In this document: positions 1-14,500 of the stretch, piece after piece
Numbering within the stretch: the stretch's first letter is position 1
Layout of the letters: every line of letters begins with the position of its first letter
Source: Sebastes aleutianus
Lineage: Eukaryota; Chordata; Actinopteri; Perciformes; Sebastidae
Direction of reading: 5' to 3'
DNA length: 64,000 bases
Assembly: GCA_916700875.1 (NCBI GenBank)
Contig: CAKAKS010000067.1
Span: 22,406,591 to 22,470,590 of the forward strand
The notes under the pieces: generated by a model
Told to the model about the DNA's origin: nothing
The model's input: the letters and a program-made list of their open reading frames with translations, nothing else
Databases searched by the model: none
Translations under genes and position numbers: made by a program

Positions 1-656
1 AGCAGCAGCAACAGCAGCAGCAACACAGTCATTTAAGACTCCAACAACAGAGGGACGACCCCTCCCCTGAAGGAACCCGTGCAAACTTGCAGCAGAAAGG
101 GCGCTCTTTAAATGTATGTGAGTCAACCGAGGCTAACAGGAGAGCATTTGAGTCTCATCAGACTCAGCAGGACCTGCAGCAGCAGCAGCAGCAACAGATC
201 CCACAATTACGAGCGCAGCAACAGCTACTGGTGGGGAGCAGCTTGCCTATCAACTACTACTGCGCCAGCGGCTCAGGAGGAGAGCTATGTAGGACTCACC
301 AGGCTCCACTGCTGCAGCAACAGCAGCAAGAGCAGCAGCAGCAGCAGTTGCAGCAGCAGCAGTTGCAGCAGCAGCAGCAAGGCGCACTGGGGCTCTGTCC
401 CCAGCGTCCGCAGCACTGTGAACAAGAAGAGCGCAATAAGTCTGGGAGGATCACCACCGACCAGGCGCACAGCCGCGACTCCCGCGTCACTCCTCCGGTA
501 ACACAACAGGCGTACGCTGGGAACTCACAGTCTGCGGCTGGAAGCAGCAACAGCAACAGCAGCAGCAAAGACAGCCCCAACTACGGCTCCAGCTATCACC
601 TGTGGCCAGAGAGCCCGCATAAAGGAGAGGAGAGGATCCGCATCGACCTCCATAAG
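1..656 (+). CDS. kcnn1: kcnn1 exon 1: polyglutamine-rich N-terminal cytoplasmic region (5' partial)
   Basis: The frame is open from the left edge (first full codon at 3) to a donor GTATCT at 657, giving 218 codons and ending in phase 0. No in-frame ATG is present, so the start lies upstream. The peptide is low complexity: Q runs at the left edge, seven Q at 177-197, and a run of Q blocks broken by E and L at 315-380, then a Ser/Asn-rich stretch and a charged end (GEERIRIDLHK). I chose this frame over the overlapping Ser-rich frame at 112-501 because only this one is open from the edge to a usable donor, and that donor's phase matches the exon 2 acceptor. Long variable N-termini with polyQ are known in SK3 and long SK2. 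A further small exon between this one and exon 2 cannot be excluded. Confidence 0.75.
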
Positions 657-3600
657 GTATCTTTATTCTCATTTTCCTCCCTGCGATATTCTCTAATGAC
701 AGAAAAAACAAAACCGGCCTTTAACGTTTTCTCTCAATGACCACGCCTGTCATATGATTTTTTTTTTGATAGAGCACTATGTGTACGGTGTGCACGCGCG
801 TGGTATGTGTGTGTATGTAAAGGGGGAAAAGGAGAGGTGGTGGTGGGGGGGTGTATTTGAATCGTCATTCAGTGTTGGTGCACGGATGGATGTAACTACA
901 TGTAACCTAATGCGTGATATCTATCTTATCTAACCTGTTTCATTTTGGTCGCACGAGCACGCGCTCGCTCGATCGCGCACACACACACCTGTTCCATGTA
1001 ATGTTGCAGTGTTGTTTTGGGTTAGCCTCACTGAGAAAAAAATATATTCAAATGAAGCTCCCAGGGAGCTGAATGAGAGACAAAGCATGTGGTGTTGTTT
1101 CCAACAGAAAGCCAGTGAGCAGGGGAATCTCAATGTTTTGGCTTCCAGACACTGTTAACGGTTAGCTTTATATCATCAGGGCCTTGTAGGCTATACACCT
1201 GTCAGTGTGAGCCGGGTGTTCAACATATACTTCCAAACTCACTTTATTTTACACAGTATATGTGCTGCATGTTCTGCCTGGAGAGCTGTCGTGCACTCAA
1301 CAGTCCAATGCCGTGTAATATATAGTAAAATAGAAGTAAAGATATCAACCTCATAGGACTTATTGCATCAGGACAAACAAATGAAATCAAGGTGACGAGC
1401 ATGTTAGATAATTAGATAGTGACAACATGGATGAAAACATATCAGGAAGGTGATATCGGGTAAAATAAGTTGAAATGTTCCTGCACAAATTGACATCATA
1501 GGTCAAGTGAAAGTGTGGGAAGGTGTGTGTCAGCATGTATGTTAAAAAGTTTTAAGCAGTTTAACTCAAATGATGTGCCATTTATTTCTAATTATAAACA
1601 TGATTTACTGGCAGTGCAAATGTTGCCATCCACTGATCCTCACTCACAGAAAAGCCATTGTACATTTGTTCAATATTTTATCGATAACTGAGTGAGTTGG
1701 ATGTTCTCTCTGGCTGCTCAGAGCTGAAGAACAAATTGTTTCGGATCTTGCAGAGAAAAAACAGAAAAAGCTAAATCAAAGTGCAAGATGTTAAAGTACA
1801 TTGTTGTTTGCCGCTAACAGAAGAAGGAAATTAACTACTTTTTTTTTGTGCCACCAGTCATCTGGTTGACAAAACTAATTATTGCTCGTATACCAAAGGA
1901 CATATGAATTATTTTGAACAGGTGTTCATCTCGGTGGTGGAAGCAATCATTCTTGTTTTCAAAACGAGGCACCACCGTTGTTTTTGTTTTTCATTTCCTC
2001 CAGGTGCAGTCGATGTGAAGTTGTTATATCGCAGGATAGGAAAGGGGAAATAATGGGAGGGAGGCACTGATGAGGGCGCAGCATCTAAATAAGAGCTCCT
2101 TTTTAAAATGCTGCAGCTGTTTTCAGGGGCTGAGCTGGCACCGGTAGCAAAAGGTGGTACATTGAACCACCTTGACACGACTGTTCTGAACTTGGCTCAA
2201 TTTTGGAGCATCAGCAGAACGCCGAAGTGACCAAATGACTGAAGGGAAAGTAAACTTTTATATTGAAGTTGCCGCCATCATGTTTCGAGTTTAAGAGGGA
2301 AGCTAAACCCAAGACGTGACGCGGAACTTGTTCCTCTAGTTACATAATATTGATCAGACACATATATAGGGTCTGCCACTTGGTGTTAGAGCATCATAAG
2401 TATATCATAAGTATACCAGTACGTGCCATGGCTTCATTTTCTTCTAATCTTCCGTTTGCATGGCATCATAGAGGCATCAAGTTAATGGTGTCACCTATTG
2501 TGCACCAGTTATCGCCTTAACCCATTTGCGCCCAGTATGATGAGAAAAAATACCACAACATTTGTTCCGATTGGTCAAAAGTCTTGAAATTTGGTATGGA
2601 CATACTTTGGGCAAGTATCTAATGGTCAGCTTTGACATTTTTTAGATCACAATGAAAATTTTTTTTTACACTGCATGTCTGTACATATATTTGATATTCA
2701 ACTTGTAATGAGTTCATAGATAGTAAATACTTGATTATGCTCCTTGTAGTTTCTGAGATACAGACATTTATTTTTTTATCGTACTATATCTAGTATTTGG
2801 GCACATGGGACTACTGGTTTTTCCTAAAGAATGATAAGAAAAACTCACTTTTCAGCCAAACCATTTGAATGATTTTGAAAATTTCTTCACATTTATGCTT
2901 AGGCAAGCCCAGAGAACACTTACACCAAAGGAAATTAAATATAAATATAAATAAAGTAAAATATATGCATCCATTTACCACTATAAAATGTTATTTGTTT
3001 GGACCTAATCACTAATAAAGTAAAAAATACATTAATATATATCCATTTATCACTATAAAATGTAATCTGCTAAAACTATACGGATGTTGTGACTCCATTA
3101 TTACTGTGTACTGGAGAATGAAAGCCCATATTGTACTAATTATAGTGTAAAACATCTTTGGTAAGTTGTAAAATAGTCCCAGTGAATACTCATTACTGTT
3201 TAAGGCAGCTGGGATTTTAACAAGCTGCAGGAGCGTTATGTCTTTTAAATCCATTCTGATTATGATACTGGGAGATTTCTTTGTCTTTTCCAAACTGATC
3301 CTGCCCGTCTCTGATGGCTACGGCAAAAAAAATTGCTGGAAAATGGTCAGCATGCAGCAGGAAACCAGTCATATGATGTAGGAAGCAGCAGTATGAAGAA
3401 GTCAAAGGCAATAGAGATCTCCAAGACAACTTTTTGCACATAGTCAAAATGGCAATATGACTTTAGCATCATAATTATCCCAGCTTTGCAGCTCTCCAGC
3501 ACGTAATTTCCTCAGCAAACAAGACATTTATTTATTACACAACTATTACATAATCCAGTTTCACTCATAAAACTGGAAATCTGAAGGAAAAACAAATCTT

Positions 3601-5515
3601 AGAAGTACTCCCAGGACGGACTCTGCCTAAGTATCAAACCTTTTCCACTCGCTCAGATCCGACTGTGCCAAGTATTTTGATACGGCTAGACACGCTTATC
3701 TATTCACGGATATTTGCGGGATCGCGGTTACATCTTATTGACTCGCCCTCAATGAGACAGCCCCCTACCCCCCGCTCCCATTTGAAATCCCTTAAACAAA
3801 ACACTTGTGACAGAACAAGCCTGATAAAGTGTATACGATTACAGTATCCCGCAGCACACCCTGAAACTGGATACCCAGCCCACTGAACTGATGGCAGGTA
3901 GTACGATATTGTGTCCTGCCTCAATAACATTGTGCTTTGAAAGGTGCATTGCTGCTTCTATTGTGATAGGCTGTGTAAGTACTCTAATGCCTGCCACTTA
4001 CTGCTATGGTGATATCTCCTGCCGGGACACTGTAGTACACATAAACACTGGTGGTTTTGCTCTCGTTTTTTTAACAAGGCTGAGTTGTGAGGATGCGCCG
4101 ACGTCTTGTTTAGCAGAAACCTGTGATTGATCACTTTACAGTTTGTCAGATTTGGTGCCATCCAGGCCCAGAAATTTACAGTTTTTTTCTTCTGAAAATG
4201 AAAGATGTAATCCACCAATAGAGTGGAAGTGCACTTTTTATTGCCAGGTCATATATTTTATTATATTTATGGGGCTTCTGTCCCTTGCTGGGGCAGTATG
4301 GGTGATTTGCGGGAGCCTAAGCTTGGAGAATCCTCCTGTTTCATTCCCTATGACATTATGGACAAAAGCATTGTAACGCTGCAGTGAACAACTCTTCATT
4401 ATTGATTTAATGTACCGATTATTTGTAGAAATCGAGGAATAGTTTAACATTTTTGGAAGTGCGCTTATTTGCTTTCTTGCCGAGAGTTAGATGAGAAGAT
4501 TGAGATGTCAAACCATTTCATTAATCAGTGATGTTGACAATTTTATTGTCAAATAATTAGTAAAATGACCATTCCCCAGAGTCCAGGGATGCAACTAATG
4601 ATTATTTTCATTGTCGATTAATCTATTGATTATTTTCTCGATTCATCGATTAGTTGTCTGGTCAATAAAATGTCAGAAAATGGTGAAAAATGTCGATCAG
4701 TGTTTCTCAGAGCCCAAGATGACGTCCTCAAATGTCTTGTTTTGTCCACAACTCAAATATATTCAGTTTACTGTCATAGAGGAGTAAAGAAACCAGAAGA
4801 TATTCACATTTAAGAAGCTGGAATCAGAGAATTTTGACTTAAAAAAAAAAAAATACTTGAACCGATTTTTCGATTATCAAAACAGTCGACTATACGATTC
4901 ATCGTTTCGGCACAACAAATTTGATCAGAAAACACATGCAGGCGTCTCTGATTGGTACTCAGCTTTGAGACTGCAACAATTATTTTCATTATCAATTAAT
5001 CTGCCTATTATTTTCTCTATTAATGGATTAATCGTTTGGTTTATAAAATGTCAGAAAATAGTGAATAATATCTGTTACAATTTCCCTATAGCCTGAGTTG
5101 ATGTCTTCAAATAGCTTGTTTTGTATAATCAACAGTCCCAAACCCCAAAATAATCGATTTCCTTTCACACAAGACAATGAAAAAACAACAAATCCTCACA
5201 TTTGTGAAGCTGTAACTGGAGAATGTTTGATTTTTTCTGCTTGAAAAATGACTTAAATTCTCAAAATAGTTGATTGGCAAATCGTTTCAGCTCCTCTCAG
5301 CTCATCTGTTGCTGTATCGTGATTTAGTATATAAGAAATGTTTGTGCTGCAGCGTGTTCACCATTTACCAGTTATCATGCGATGCAAATGTACTGTTTCA
5401 TAGTAAAAAGAAGGAATAGAAATATTCATTGCCTGGTGGCATCTCTCTCTCTTCTCTCCTGTCACATCAGCTGTGTCTGTTGGGTGTACCGGGCCTGTAG
5501 TTGCTCTGCTGTAGC

Positions 5516-5554
<39 letters not shown>

Positions 5555-8500
5555 GGCGAGAGCCAGCCCACCTTTCTGGAGAACATAAGGTTGTATGTGT
5601 CATTGCAGAATGGATGGCTAGAGAGAGGAGGAAAAGCTATTACAGTAAAGCTTTTTGTGCAGATCCTGCCAAACTGCAGTCCAACACGCGTATAATCAGC
5701 CTATATGATCTGGGAAAGGTCAACACAGCATATATCAAAGTGGCACTTGCAACCAACTTAGTGTCTCTCAGGAGGATTTAGTGTGGTCGTGTTTAGTGCT
5801 GGTTGTGTGTGTGTGGAGCTCTGAAAAGTAGAAAGTGAATGGTTTTGTTCCCTCAGAAACACAAAGTATTTCCTATAAATAAGACAAACATTCAAAATAT
5901 TTCCTGTTTTGCTGCTTTCATCCATTTAAAGCTTATTTTTTTCTCTTTTCATTGTTCAGTTTTTCCTATAACTGAGATCATTTATTTCAAGTAAATACCA
6001 GAGCACTTTTTTTTTCCCCTCCTGTCTAAATTAAGGAAAATGCTGAGGTAATTGGGCTGCCGGCCGTCTTTAGAAAAGTAGTTAATCTTATCAGTTGTGT
6101 GTTTGTGTTGGCTTTGCAATAACGCTGAGGTAACGTTGAGTGCTCGGGCCTCGTAACAACCGATGTCGACAGATCCGCTTAACAGCGTTATGATTTACTA
6201 GAGGGCTCATGCCAGGAGAAACATTATGTTGATTTAAACTTTCTGTACCAGCCATCTCGCTGTTATTACAGGCCCTCGCGTTTGTTTTTCTCTCATTAGG
6301 CCTCCATGTTTCCACTGCCTTGTGTGCTCAAGTCTGAGAGGGCAGGCAACACCTTGAAAGTAAACACACCTCACTGAACAATTAAATGTCAAACAAGGGG
6401 CAGATCCTAGTTCACATCCTCTGCTGTAGATCCCTGATAACGCGAACTATTGTATGAGGAGAGGTAGGTGTTTTTGCTATGGGAGCCTCTTTAGTTTCGG
6501 CTGCAGCTGGCAACACACAGGCAGTAAGTATGAACATGAAGCTCTTTTAATAATTGATTGCTGTTTTCCCTATTTTTTTTTTTTGTCCGCTGTGTTTAAG
6601 TGCTACGCTGCGCTCCTGCTCTGAAATAGATTTGTGTTACCATGTGTGTTGCTATGGAGAGATCAGCCTGGTATTGTTGTAGCTGTCTCTCTCTCAGGGG
6701 GTATTGAGTTTGGTCAAGGAATCATGTGCAGAACAAGATTAATCTTTTGGACTCATTTCACGCTTGCCTTTAACACACGTGTAGTACACACATACAGTGC
6801 ACACATGTCCGCGTCTCACACACACACACACACACACTCACACCCACAGTGAAGGGTAGCCCACACACACACACACGCTGACATTACTGTAAGTGGTGTT
6901 CAAATAGTGCTCCACTTGATATCGTTCATTCGCTTTGCGTTTCATCTGAGTGAGCCGGCACAAGGAGGGGTGTATTGAATTACTTGCAGTCCAGTTGAAT
7001 ACAAAGAGTGGAAAGAAAGCGTGTTGGGGGTTTCCTCGGTCGCCGTGAGCCTTCGCCGCTTACTTACTTACTCCGCGGGTAGAGTCACAGCATGGCAGAT
7101 GTTTTCGCTCTGCCAGCAGTCAATGCAATTTGTAACCTGGCTGCTCGACCTCTCATGATGTTTCCCTTTTCTAATGTGTGTTGTAACTCACAATTTCTTT
7201 TTTTTTTGCCAAGTCCCCACCGCGGCTCTTTGCTTAATAAATGACCGCAGTTCATTTATATGGTAATTCCTGCGAGATGCTAGCCAAGGGATGCCAGGCA
7301 TATAATGTATCACCTCAATGCATATGCTTTATGGCTAATTAGGTTATTGATCTGAGGCTGTTCCCGCGTTAGGGCATGATCACACAACACAAAAGACTAT
7401 GAGAGTATGAGTAATGCAGCTGGAAGCAGATATTTGTCATTCATTACACTGCTGGAGAGTTGTACAGCGATGGCTCCGTGTGTGCGCAGATGCAGGTTTG
7501 TGCGCGTCTTTTTCCACATATCTTATGATATTGCCGACGCGGCGCGAGCTCATTGAGTCATTTCAATATTGCCTGCTGGCTGTTTTCAAATGTTTGTTAA
7601 ACACTGTGTTTGGTGGGAGTGCAGGGTGCAGTAACGAGATGTGAGAGATGTGTGATTTCATCATACTTTTGCTCACACAATCGACTAACGCTTCGCTTGC
7701 AGCCTGCCCTTGAAAAAATGCAAGTTTGGAAAGCGTTGCTCCTGCCATTGTGAAATTCCATACAGAGAGTGTTTTGGCTTGTATGTGCGCCACTTAGTCG
7801 TACATATGAATACATGTGTGTATATTCGTTCCCCGCTCTGCATGTGCGCTCTTTTTTTCCCCTCCTCCTCCTTCTCATCAGGTCTTTATGCCCTCAGGTC
7901 AGAGTTTGACTGCTGATCCCCTGAGCTGCCGTACTACTTAATTTACAGCACATGATACACAACCGTTCCCCTGTAAAACTCAATCACAGCCTCCTCTGGC
8001 CACTGATAAATATTCAGTGAGGAACAAAAAGCCTCAGCTGATCCGCATATATCTAGTCAGACAGACCTACCCTGCCTTTAGCTGTTTTTATAGAAAATGC
8101 GAGTACAAGTTGTTACCTTTATACAAACAAAACGCATCGCCATGGGAATTTAAACCCAGCCTCTAATCAAGAGGCCTCTGTGTATGTTTGTGTACTGTAA
8201 GCGTGTTCTATACAAATTACTGTGTGCATATGCATCGCCAGCCATTGTGGCTGTTCTCCAACACGCAAGCTTTACAAATAGAAGCAGGAGACAATTTGAA
8301 TGAAGCTGCTTTTCTTCAGCTTTGTCACCCTCCCTCCTCCTCCCGTCCTCCTCCATCGTTACCTCAACTCACCTAGCTGGTGAATATATAAAACATGGAG
8401 ATACAGCGTGATATGTCGAGGGGTCTTCTGAGGTTGACTACAGGCGATGTGAGCTGCAGTGAAACATCTGTTCCATGGGGGCATATTTCTGTATGTTCTG

Positions 8501-11500
8501 TCTTTGTGCACATTTGCATGTTCGTTTGTACCTGCGTTTTGCGCGTAAGGGGAAAGAGAGGGCGAGCGAGTGAACGAGTGGGAGGATAGCTTTAGTATAT
8601 CATTATCATGTGGATGCCACAGTTCTTGTCTTCAGATGGCAAAGGTCACATTAACTCTATTGCAGCTTCTAGTCATGTGGAAGAGCCTCTTCTTCAGGAA
8701 TCCTCCGCTGTACTCCACGCTTAATTATGCATCTGTTTCCAAAGAGGGCGAAGGCAGCATACTGTATATGCGTTAATGGGTGTGAACATGTGTTTGCAGT
8801 CCATAAAAAAAGCATTGATTTTATAACAATATATGAATGCTATTTTTATTTATCTAGTGTTCACACAATGCTGACACGAGAGAAATGTAGCACCTCGCTT
8901 CCTCCCTCACTCACTCTGTTTTTTTTTATGTTAGCGGTTTCTATGGTGTTGGGCTCCCTGTGTGCTGTAGTTCCTATACAGCTGCTCCAGCCTCCATTAT
9001 CGGCCTCCCTCCGACTGTTAACCCCTCAATGGGCCAGCGGTCTGCGCACTTTGCCTTTTGTTACTGCCATTTTCTCTTTTAACCCTTTCACAAACAAAAA
9101 GCTGCCTTCAATCTCTTCCCTTCTCTTTCTTTGAGAGTCCATTTTCATTTCTGCTCCCCAGCCACCTCTTCTTCTTTTTCTTCTTCTTCTTCTCTGTCGG
9201 ACTGGGAAGAAAAAAAGGGCTTTTTAAAATAGAATCAATTTACACTAAAGGGCCCAGGGGGCGTTAGAAAACTGCTGCACTTAATTTCATAATTTCATAA
9301 AAGAAAAAAAAAAAATCACAGCTGGAGGCTGTTAGCACATTTCCCAGAACTTTTATCATGTGAGACGTAACAGAGTAGCATGAAAGACAGATGCTCTTGA
9401 CTGAAGTACAGTACAGTGTCTGGTTATGGTTCGCCTACCTGAAAACAAGATTACGTGTGGTGCAGTAAATAGTAGATATTGCCGTGTGTGTGTGTGTTAC
9501 ATCTGTGGGTGAATATAAATGTACCGCTTTTTCCAACTGGCCTTTGTCTCAGTTCACCGGAGAAAAGAGGAGGGGGGGTTCAGAGCCAGATAAGGATATT
9601 CAATTAGCTGGAGTCTATGGGAGACGGCTGCACCAGTCAGAGCACGCTGGAGCCGGGTGACATATGGTAAGGGCTCTCTGTTAGTGTGGAGCAGCAATGA
9701 AACCTGATATCTTCTCATTTCATCTCGTCACTGTTTCAGTAATTTTCCCATTGGAATGTCAAACATCTACTGTCTGCTTCATGAGATATCCTTTTTTTCT
9801 CCTATTTTCTCAACGGGAAAGTCTCATCTTTAGAAATGAAAATGGAAGATAACTAGAATACGGGGAATAAAACACAATGGTTTTCAGATTAACACAGTTT
9901 GAGATTTTTTTTATTTGTGTTCTCACTACCAATTCGTCAAATACCGACGCTTGGTCAGTTCCTCCACGGCATCGGATACTGGCGCACGGAGGCACCCTTT
10001 AGTAACTGCACGCGACGCACCAGGTTTTCAACTAACTCCTATGTAAACCCCCCCGAGGCAATATCTGAGGAGTATTAATAGTATGACTTCGCCTAGGGCG
10101 GGTGGGAGGGGTGATGGATGGGTCAAATAAACAAGACTTTCAACCAGGAGACTTCTGTTTGTGTCCCGTGTTAAACTTAAAGTAAACATTTACTTATTTT
10201 GTAACGTCAGTCGCCAGTCACATGACTCGTCAGTCAGTGAAGTTAAAGGTCTTAACAATAACATTTTTTATGTAGACAAATATATATATTTTTTAAATAT
10301 TACATTCACAGAGATTTTAGAAAGGAGCCGAATAAAAGTATGGCTTATGATTTTGAATTAAACCTTTTAAAAAATGTTGGCGGGTCCCAAAGAATGTTTT
10401 GTTTATCTCTGTAGAAGATGATTCCCACTTCTAACAAGGCTTGTGAGCCAATAGTAAAACGACGTTGGTATCACATAGGCTTGCCGCGGCAGTCGTGTTA
10501 CACGGTGTAACACGGTGTTACACGGTGTTACACGGTGTTACACGGTGTTACACGGTGTTACACGGTGGTCGGGCACACACCGCTTACATTACTTGCCCAC
10601 CGCCACCGCCGTCGTTTTGCTTTTTTCAATAGAAATAAAACCCATTTAGTCCATTTTGGCGTACCAGCGGCGTGTCATAGTCGGTTGATGGACGGTACAA
10701 ACTGAAAGTGAATGTGTCCGCTCCGTACGGAGTCTCAGCTCAGAGTAGCAGGAGTCAGATTTCTCACACGGGAGGAGAGAGAGTTGACAGGCAAGACGAT
10801 GGCGGAGGATTTGCTGTCATAGCGAAAAGCAAAAGTGCCCATTTGGCAATACTTTTGATTGAAGCCTAATGCTATAAGGGGACCATAACGTTAATGAGGC
10901 AATCCATGAGGAGGACAGAGCCGGCACTGATGGAAACCTGCAGCCTTGCATGGAAAGCTGGACCGGAGAGGCCAGACACACAGCCATCCGACAGTAAAGA
11001 TCAAAGTAAGCGCTCTACATATACTGAGCGGCGTCTTTTCTTGTAAAATGTCCGGTGTAATCAGTAACACCGGTGTTGTCACAAGTTTATTAACCGGTGG
11101 GAAAATTTCCTCACCGTGACATCCCTAATATCACATGGTATCTCTTGGTCGTCAGTTAGTGTGGAAAAAACTGATAAATGGCTGAGATTGACGGTAAGTG
11201 TCGGCAACGACTTGTTGTGAAGTGAATGCAATGGAACGGGGGAGGGAGAATGCAACATCTAGTGGCTGAATGTTATCAGTGTTATCAGTAGTACCTTTAA
11301 CGTCAACCACGATGGTTCACTAACCCTAACTAAGTGGTTGTGTTGCCTATACCTAACTTCCTGTGAAAACGGAAGGTTAGTTTGAAAGGACACAATGCAT
11401 GTAATGAACGTATATTGACACGCCGTCCCTGACACGTACAAAAGTAACGCTTTAAAGGGGAACTTAATGCGTCGGTATCCAAGGGGCACTGACCAAGTGG

Positions 11501-14500
11501 CGGGAGTGGGAGTGAGAATGTGTTGGTTTATTCTCTTTATAAAAACCTATTTATGTTATTCAGTAGTATTTAAAATTGATATATTCTCTCTGAGGATTCA
11601 CTTTGACCCTGAAATGCAAAAGAGGATTCCTCTGATTCCCGATCACTCTCTCTTCCTCACCCTCTCGCATCCTCTAACATCTCCAGTTGGCTCGTGTCCT
11701 CTTCACGTCATAAATCTCAAGCAGGACGTTTCTAGGCAACTCTCCAGTCAATCTTCACTGAGTTTGTTGCGCTATCGATCTGTCCTGTGCTATAGGTTGT
11801 CCTGGCTTACCTCTCCTCTATTGATGTTTTGTGCCTCGGGGAAAGAAAGAAACTGCCTCGGCCTGAATTTACAGGGGGCTCGTTTTCAAATGACTTACAA
11901 TCACCTCGCAATGAAAATAGAAGTTGTCAAGGCAGTGGCATTTGTACGTTGATGCTATCGCTGGATCTCACGAGAGTGAATGCAGTTTGATGAGAGGTCA
12001 AAATTGTGGGATTGCAGAGCGAGTTATGGGGCACTTAAGGGTGATAATCTCTGTGAGGAATATATGGTCCTGTTGGGGTGTCAAATAGCTGACAGGGGAG
12101 CAGTCACCCTAATGAAGATGGCTTAGTCCTTAGGGTCCGACATAGGCTGAGCTATATTTCAAGCTTTCGTGGTTTGGTGTGTTTGTGTGTGCGTCTTCTG
12201 TCCCTGACCACGTGCGTTGTTGGTCACCATTTTCTGTAACCCACAACTATACACTCCTACTCATGTTAGACTCTACCATAATAGTATGAGAGGATAATTT
12301 CACATGTGAATGACAATGGAGGGTATCTACGTGACATTAATGTACAGTGAAGTGGCTACAGTCACCCTCTCATACAACATGTGTCACACACTTTCAGCAC
12401 TCAGAGGTTTTTGTCCTCAAACCCATATAATTACACTCTTTATAATGTACTATTGTTTCTTTTACATACACCATCATTATTTCTCTAATCATACTCACGC
12501 ACCGTCATCTGAATTTGTATTTATTAGTTTGGAACTGAATTCCAATAAAATTGAATGAAATTGAATTCAGTTGCTCTGAAACTGTATTTGATCCTCACTG
12601 AAAATTCAACTCTCTATACATTATACTTCCACTCTCAGTTCTCACAATTCAATTTCAGTTTACTGAGACACACATCCGGTCGTAGAGGAACAGCAATCGA
12701 GTGCAGATTCACAGAACTCCGGTTCGTGAACGTTTTGTTTTATATTGGATTAAATCCAAAGTGGCAGACACAAGAAAATTACTTAGTATTTTTGTTTCAT
12801 AACGGCTGTTTAGCCAGTGTAAACCCTGCGCGTCTCACTTGTGTAATGGCAACAACAGAAAGTTTGCTGAGCGAAAACAGACTTGAAAGTTTGTGTTGCT
12901 GTTGAACAGGTTTGGCCAAGTTTGCTGATATCGGCAAACTTTCTGTCCAGCGCAGGATGGTCACAGCGGGCTGGTGGCCAGTGGGTGATGTTACAAATCC
13001 TACTATAGCGAAGGTATGACCCGCACTACTCTGCCTCTGATTGGCTTACCCTGATATTCTTACCCTAACCAGTCTCACTCCTCATGCCTATACCTAACCA
13101 ATCTAACAAACAAAGGCAACGAGTACTAGCCAATCAGAGGCAGAATAGGGCAGGTCATACCTTCACTATGGCAGGATTCGTAGTTGAGCGGCCAGCGGCA
13201 GCGCTGGGTCTAACCTGTGTAACGGCAGCAACAGAAAAAGTTAGCTCATATCTGCAAACATTCTGTCCAGCGCCAGGAGTCACGGCGGGCTGGTATGGGC
13301 TGGATCTAACCTGTAAACTTTCAAAGTTTGCTCAGCAAACTTTCTGATGCTGTTGTTACAATAACAGCACTGCAACAACAAATCTGAATTTGATTAGTAG
13401 CCTGATAATCGCACTGAACTGCCATTTCATTTCACTTCAAATAGCTGACTCTAACAAATCAGGGCCGATTTAGAAGTATGGATCCAGGCTAAACTGATAC
13501 GATTTAGTTTAGGATTAGGATAAATGGGTTACATTCAAATTAATTGAAATGATACATGTGTTAGCTTTTCTCCATGTTAACTTGATTTATTGAAAAAGTG
13601 GCGGTCTGAATATGTTGATGAAAAAACATAATCAGAGTGGCTTTACGTTTCCACCAAAATGTATTTTACTAAATGGAAAATGATTGTATGTGAACGTAAT
13701 TCTTGTTTGTTTTACTCAACCCACTATGAAGAGAGAGTAAGATGAAGTTTGTCGCTAAGAATGAATGTTTCTAAAAGACTACGGTGGTGTTACAGTGAGA
13801 GGGATTTCTGGCCTAAACCTCCTCTCATAAGTTTCGGTTTGTGTGGGAATGTGTCAAGGATTGGGTCTGCCTCGTTATGAGGGGGTTATCAGCACAAATC
13901 TGGCATCAGTCAAGCAATCAGCCATAATGGGAGCAATATGGGGCAATACTGTTGATTAGCTAAAATAATGAGGGCGCTTTAGAGAGCTTATTAGTGCAAC
14001 GTTGAAATGCTCTTCTGGTCCCATTTCCGTGTTCAATGTCAAACTTCAAGGAGCAGGTTTTATGGAGGCATTTACACATCAACATCAACACTGAGAATGT
14101 GTGATGTGAGACATTATATTGTGCCATCTAACCTGGAATTGGCTCTTTCTAAAATACCAATTACAAGTAAAGTGCAGTTTAATATTTTTAAGTTAAGTCC
14201 TGTGTTCTTTCCCTCTGTACCAAAAAAGTACTCACCAGCCTTTTGTTCTTTTTTAAGACTTGTCATTTCCTCATATTGTTACTCAATGAAATAAATTGTG
14301 TAATAAAATAAACAAAATTATAGGAGCTCAGGAATCTGAAAGAAACTTTTCACAGTCGTGGAACCATAACTGCAAAAGCTTTATGATTAAACCAATAATA
14401 ATTAGGATAGCAGCCTGATATATGTCATATAACGACCTATTAGGGAAAAACTGGTTCATTCCAAAATAGATTTAAATCCATTTTAATTGAACCTTTTTCT

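Noticed and set aside
112..501. Ser-rich open frame with an ATG overlapping exon 1
   Set aside because: It is the +1 frame of the CAG repeats (AGC = Ser); it ends at a stop without a donor, whereas the Gln frame is open from the edge to a phase-matched donor.
285..711. Leu- and Cys-rich frames on the minus strand of exon 1
   Set aside because: They are the reverse complement of the CAG repeats (CTG/TGC) and have no independent support.
8727..9267. Frames rich in Phe/Leu/Ser that look like membrane segments
   Set aside because: Hydrophobicity comes from TTC/CTT simple repeats; no splice or family evidence.
10494..10567. CRISPR-like direct repeats
   Set aside because: Units are 10 bp with no spacers, in a eukaryotic intron; it is a minisatellite.
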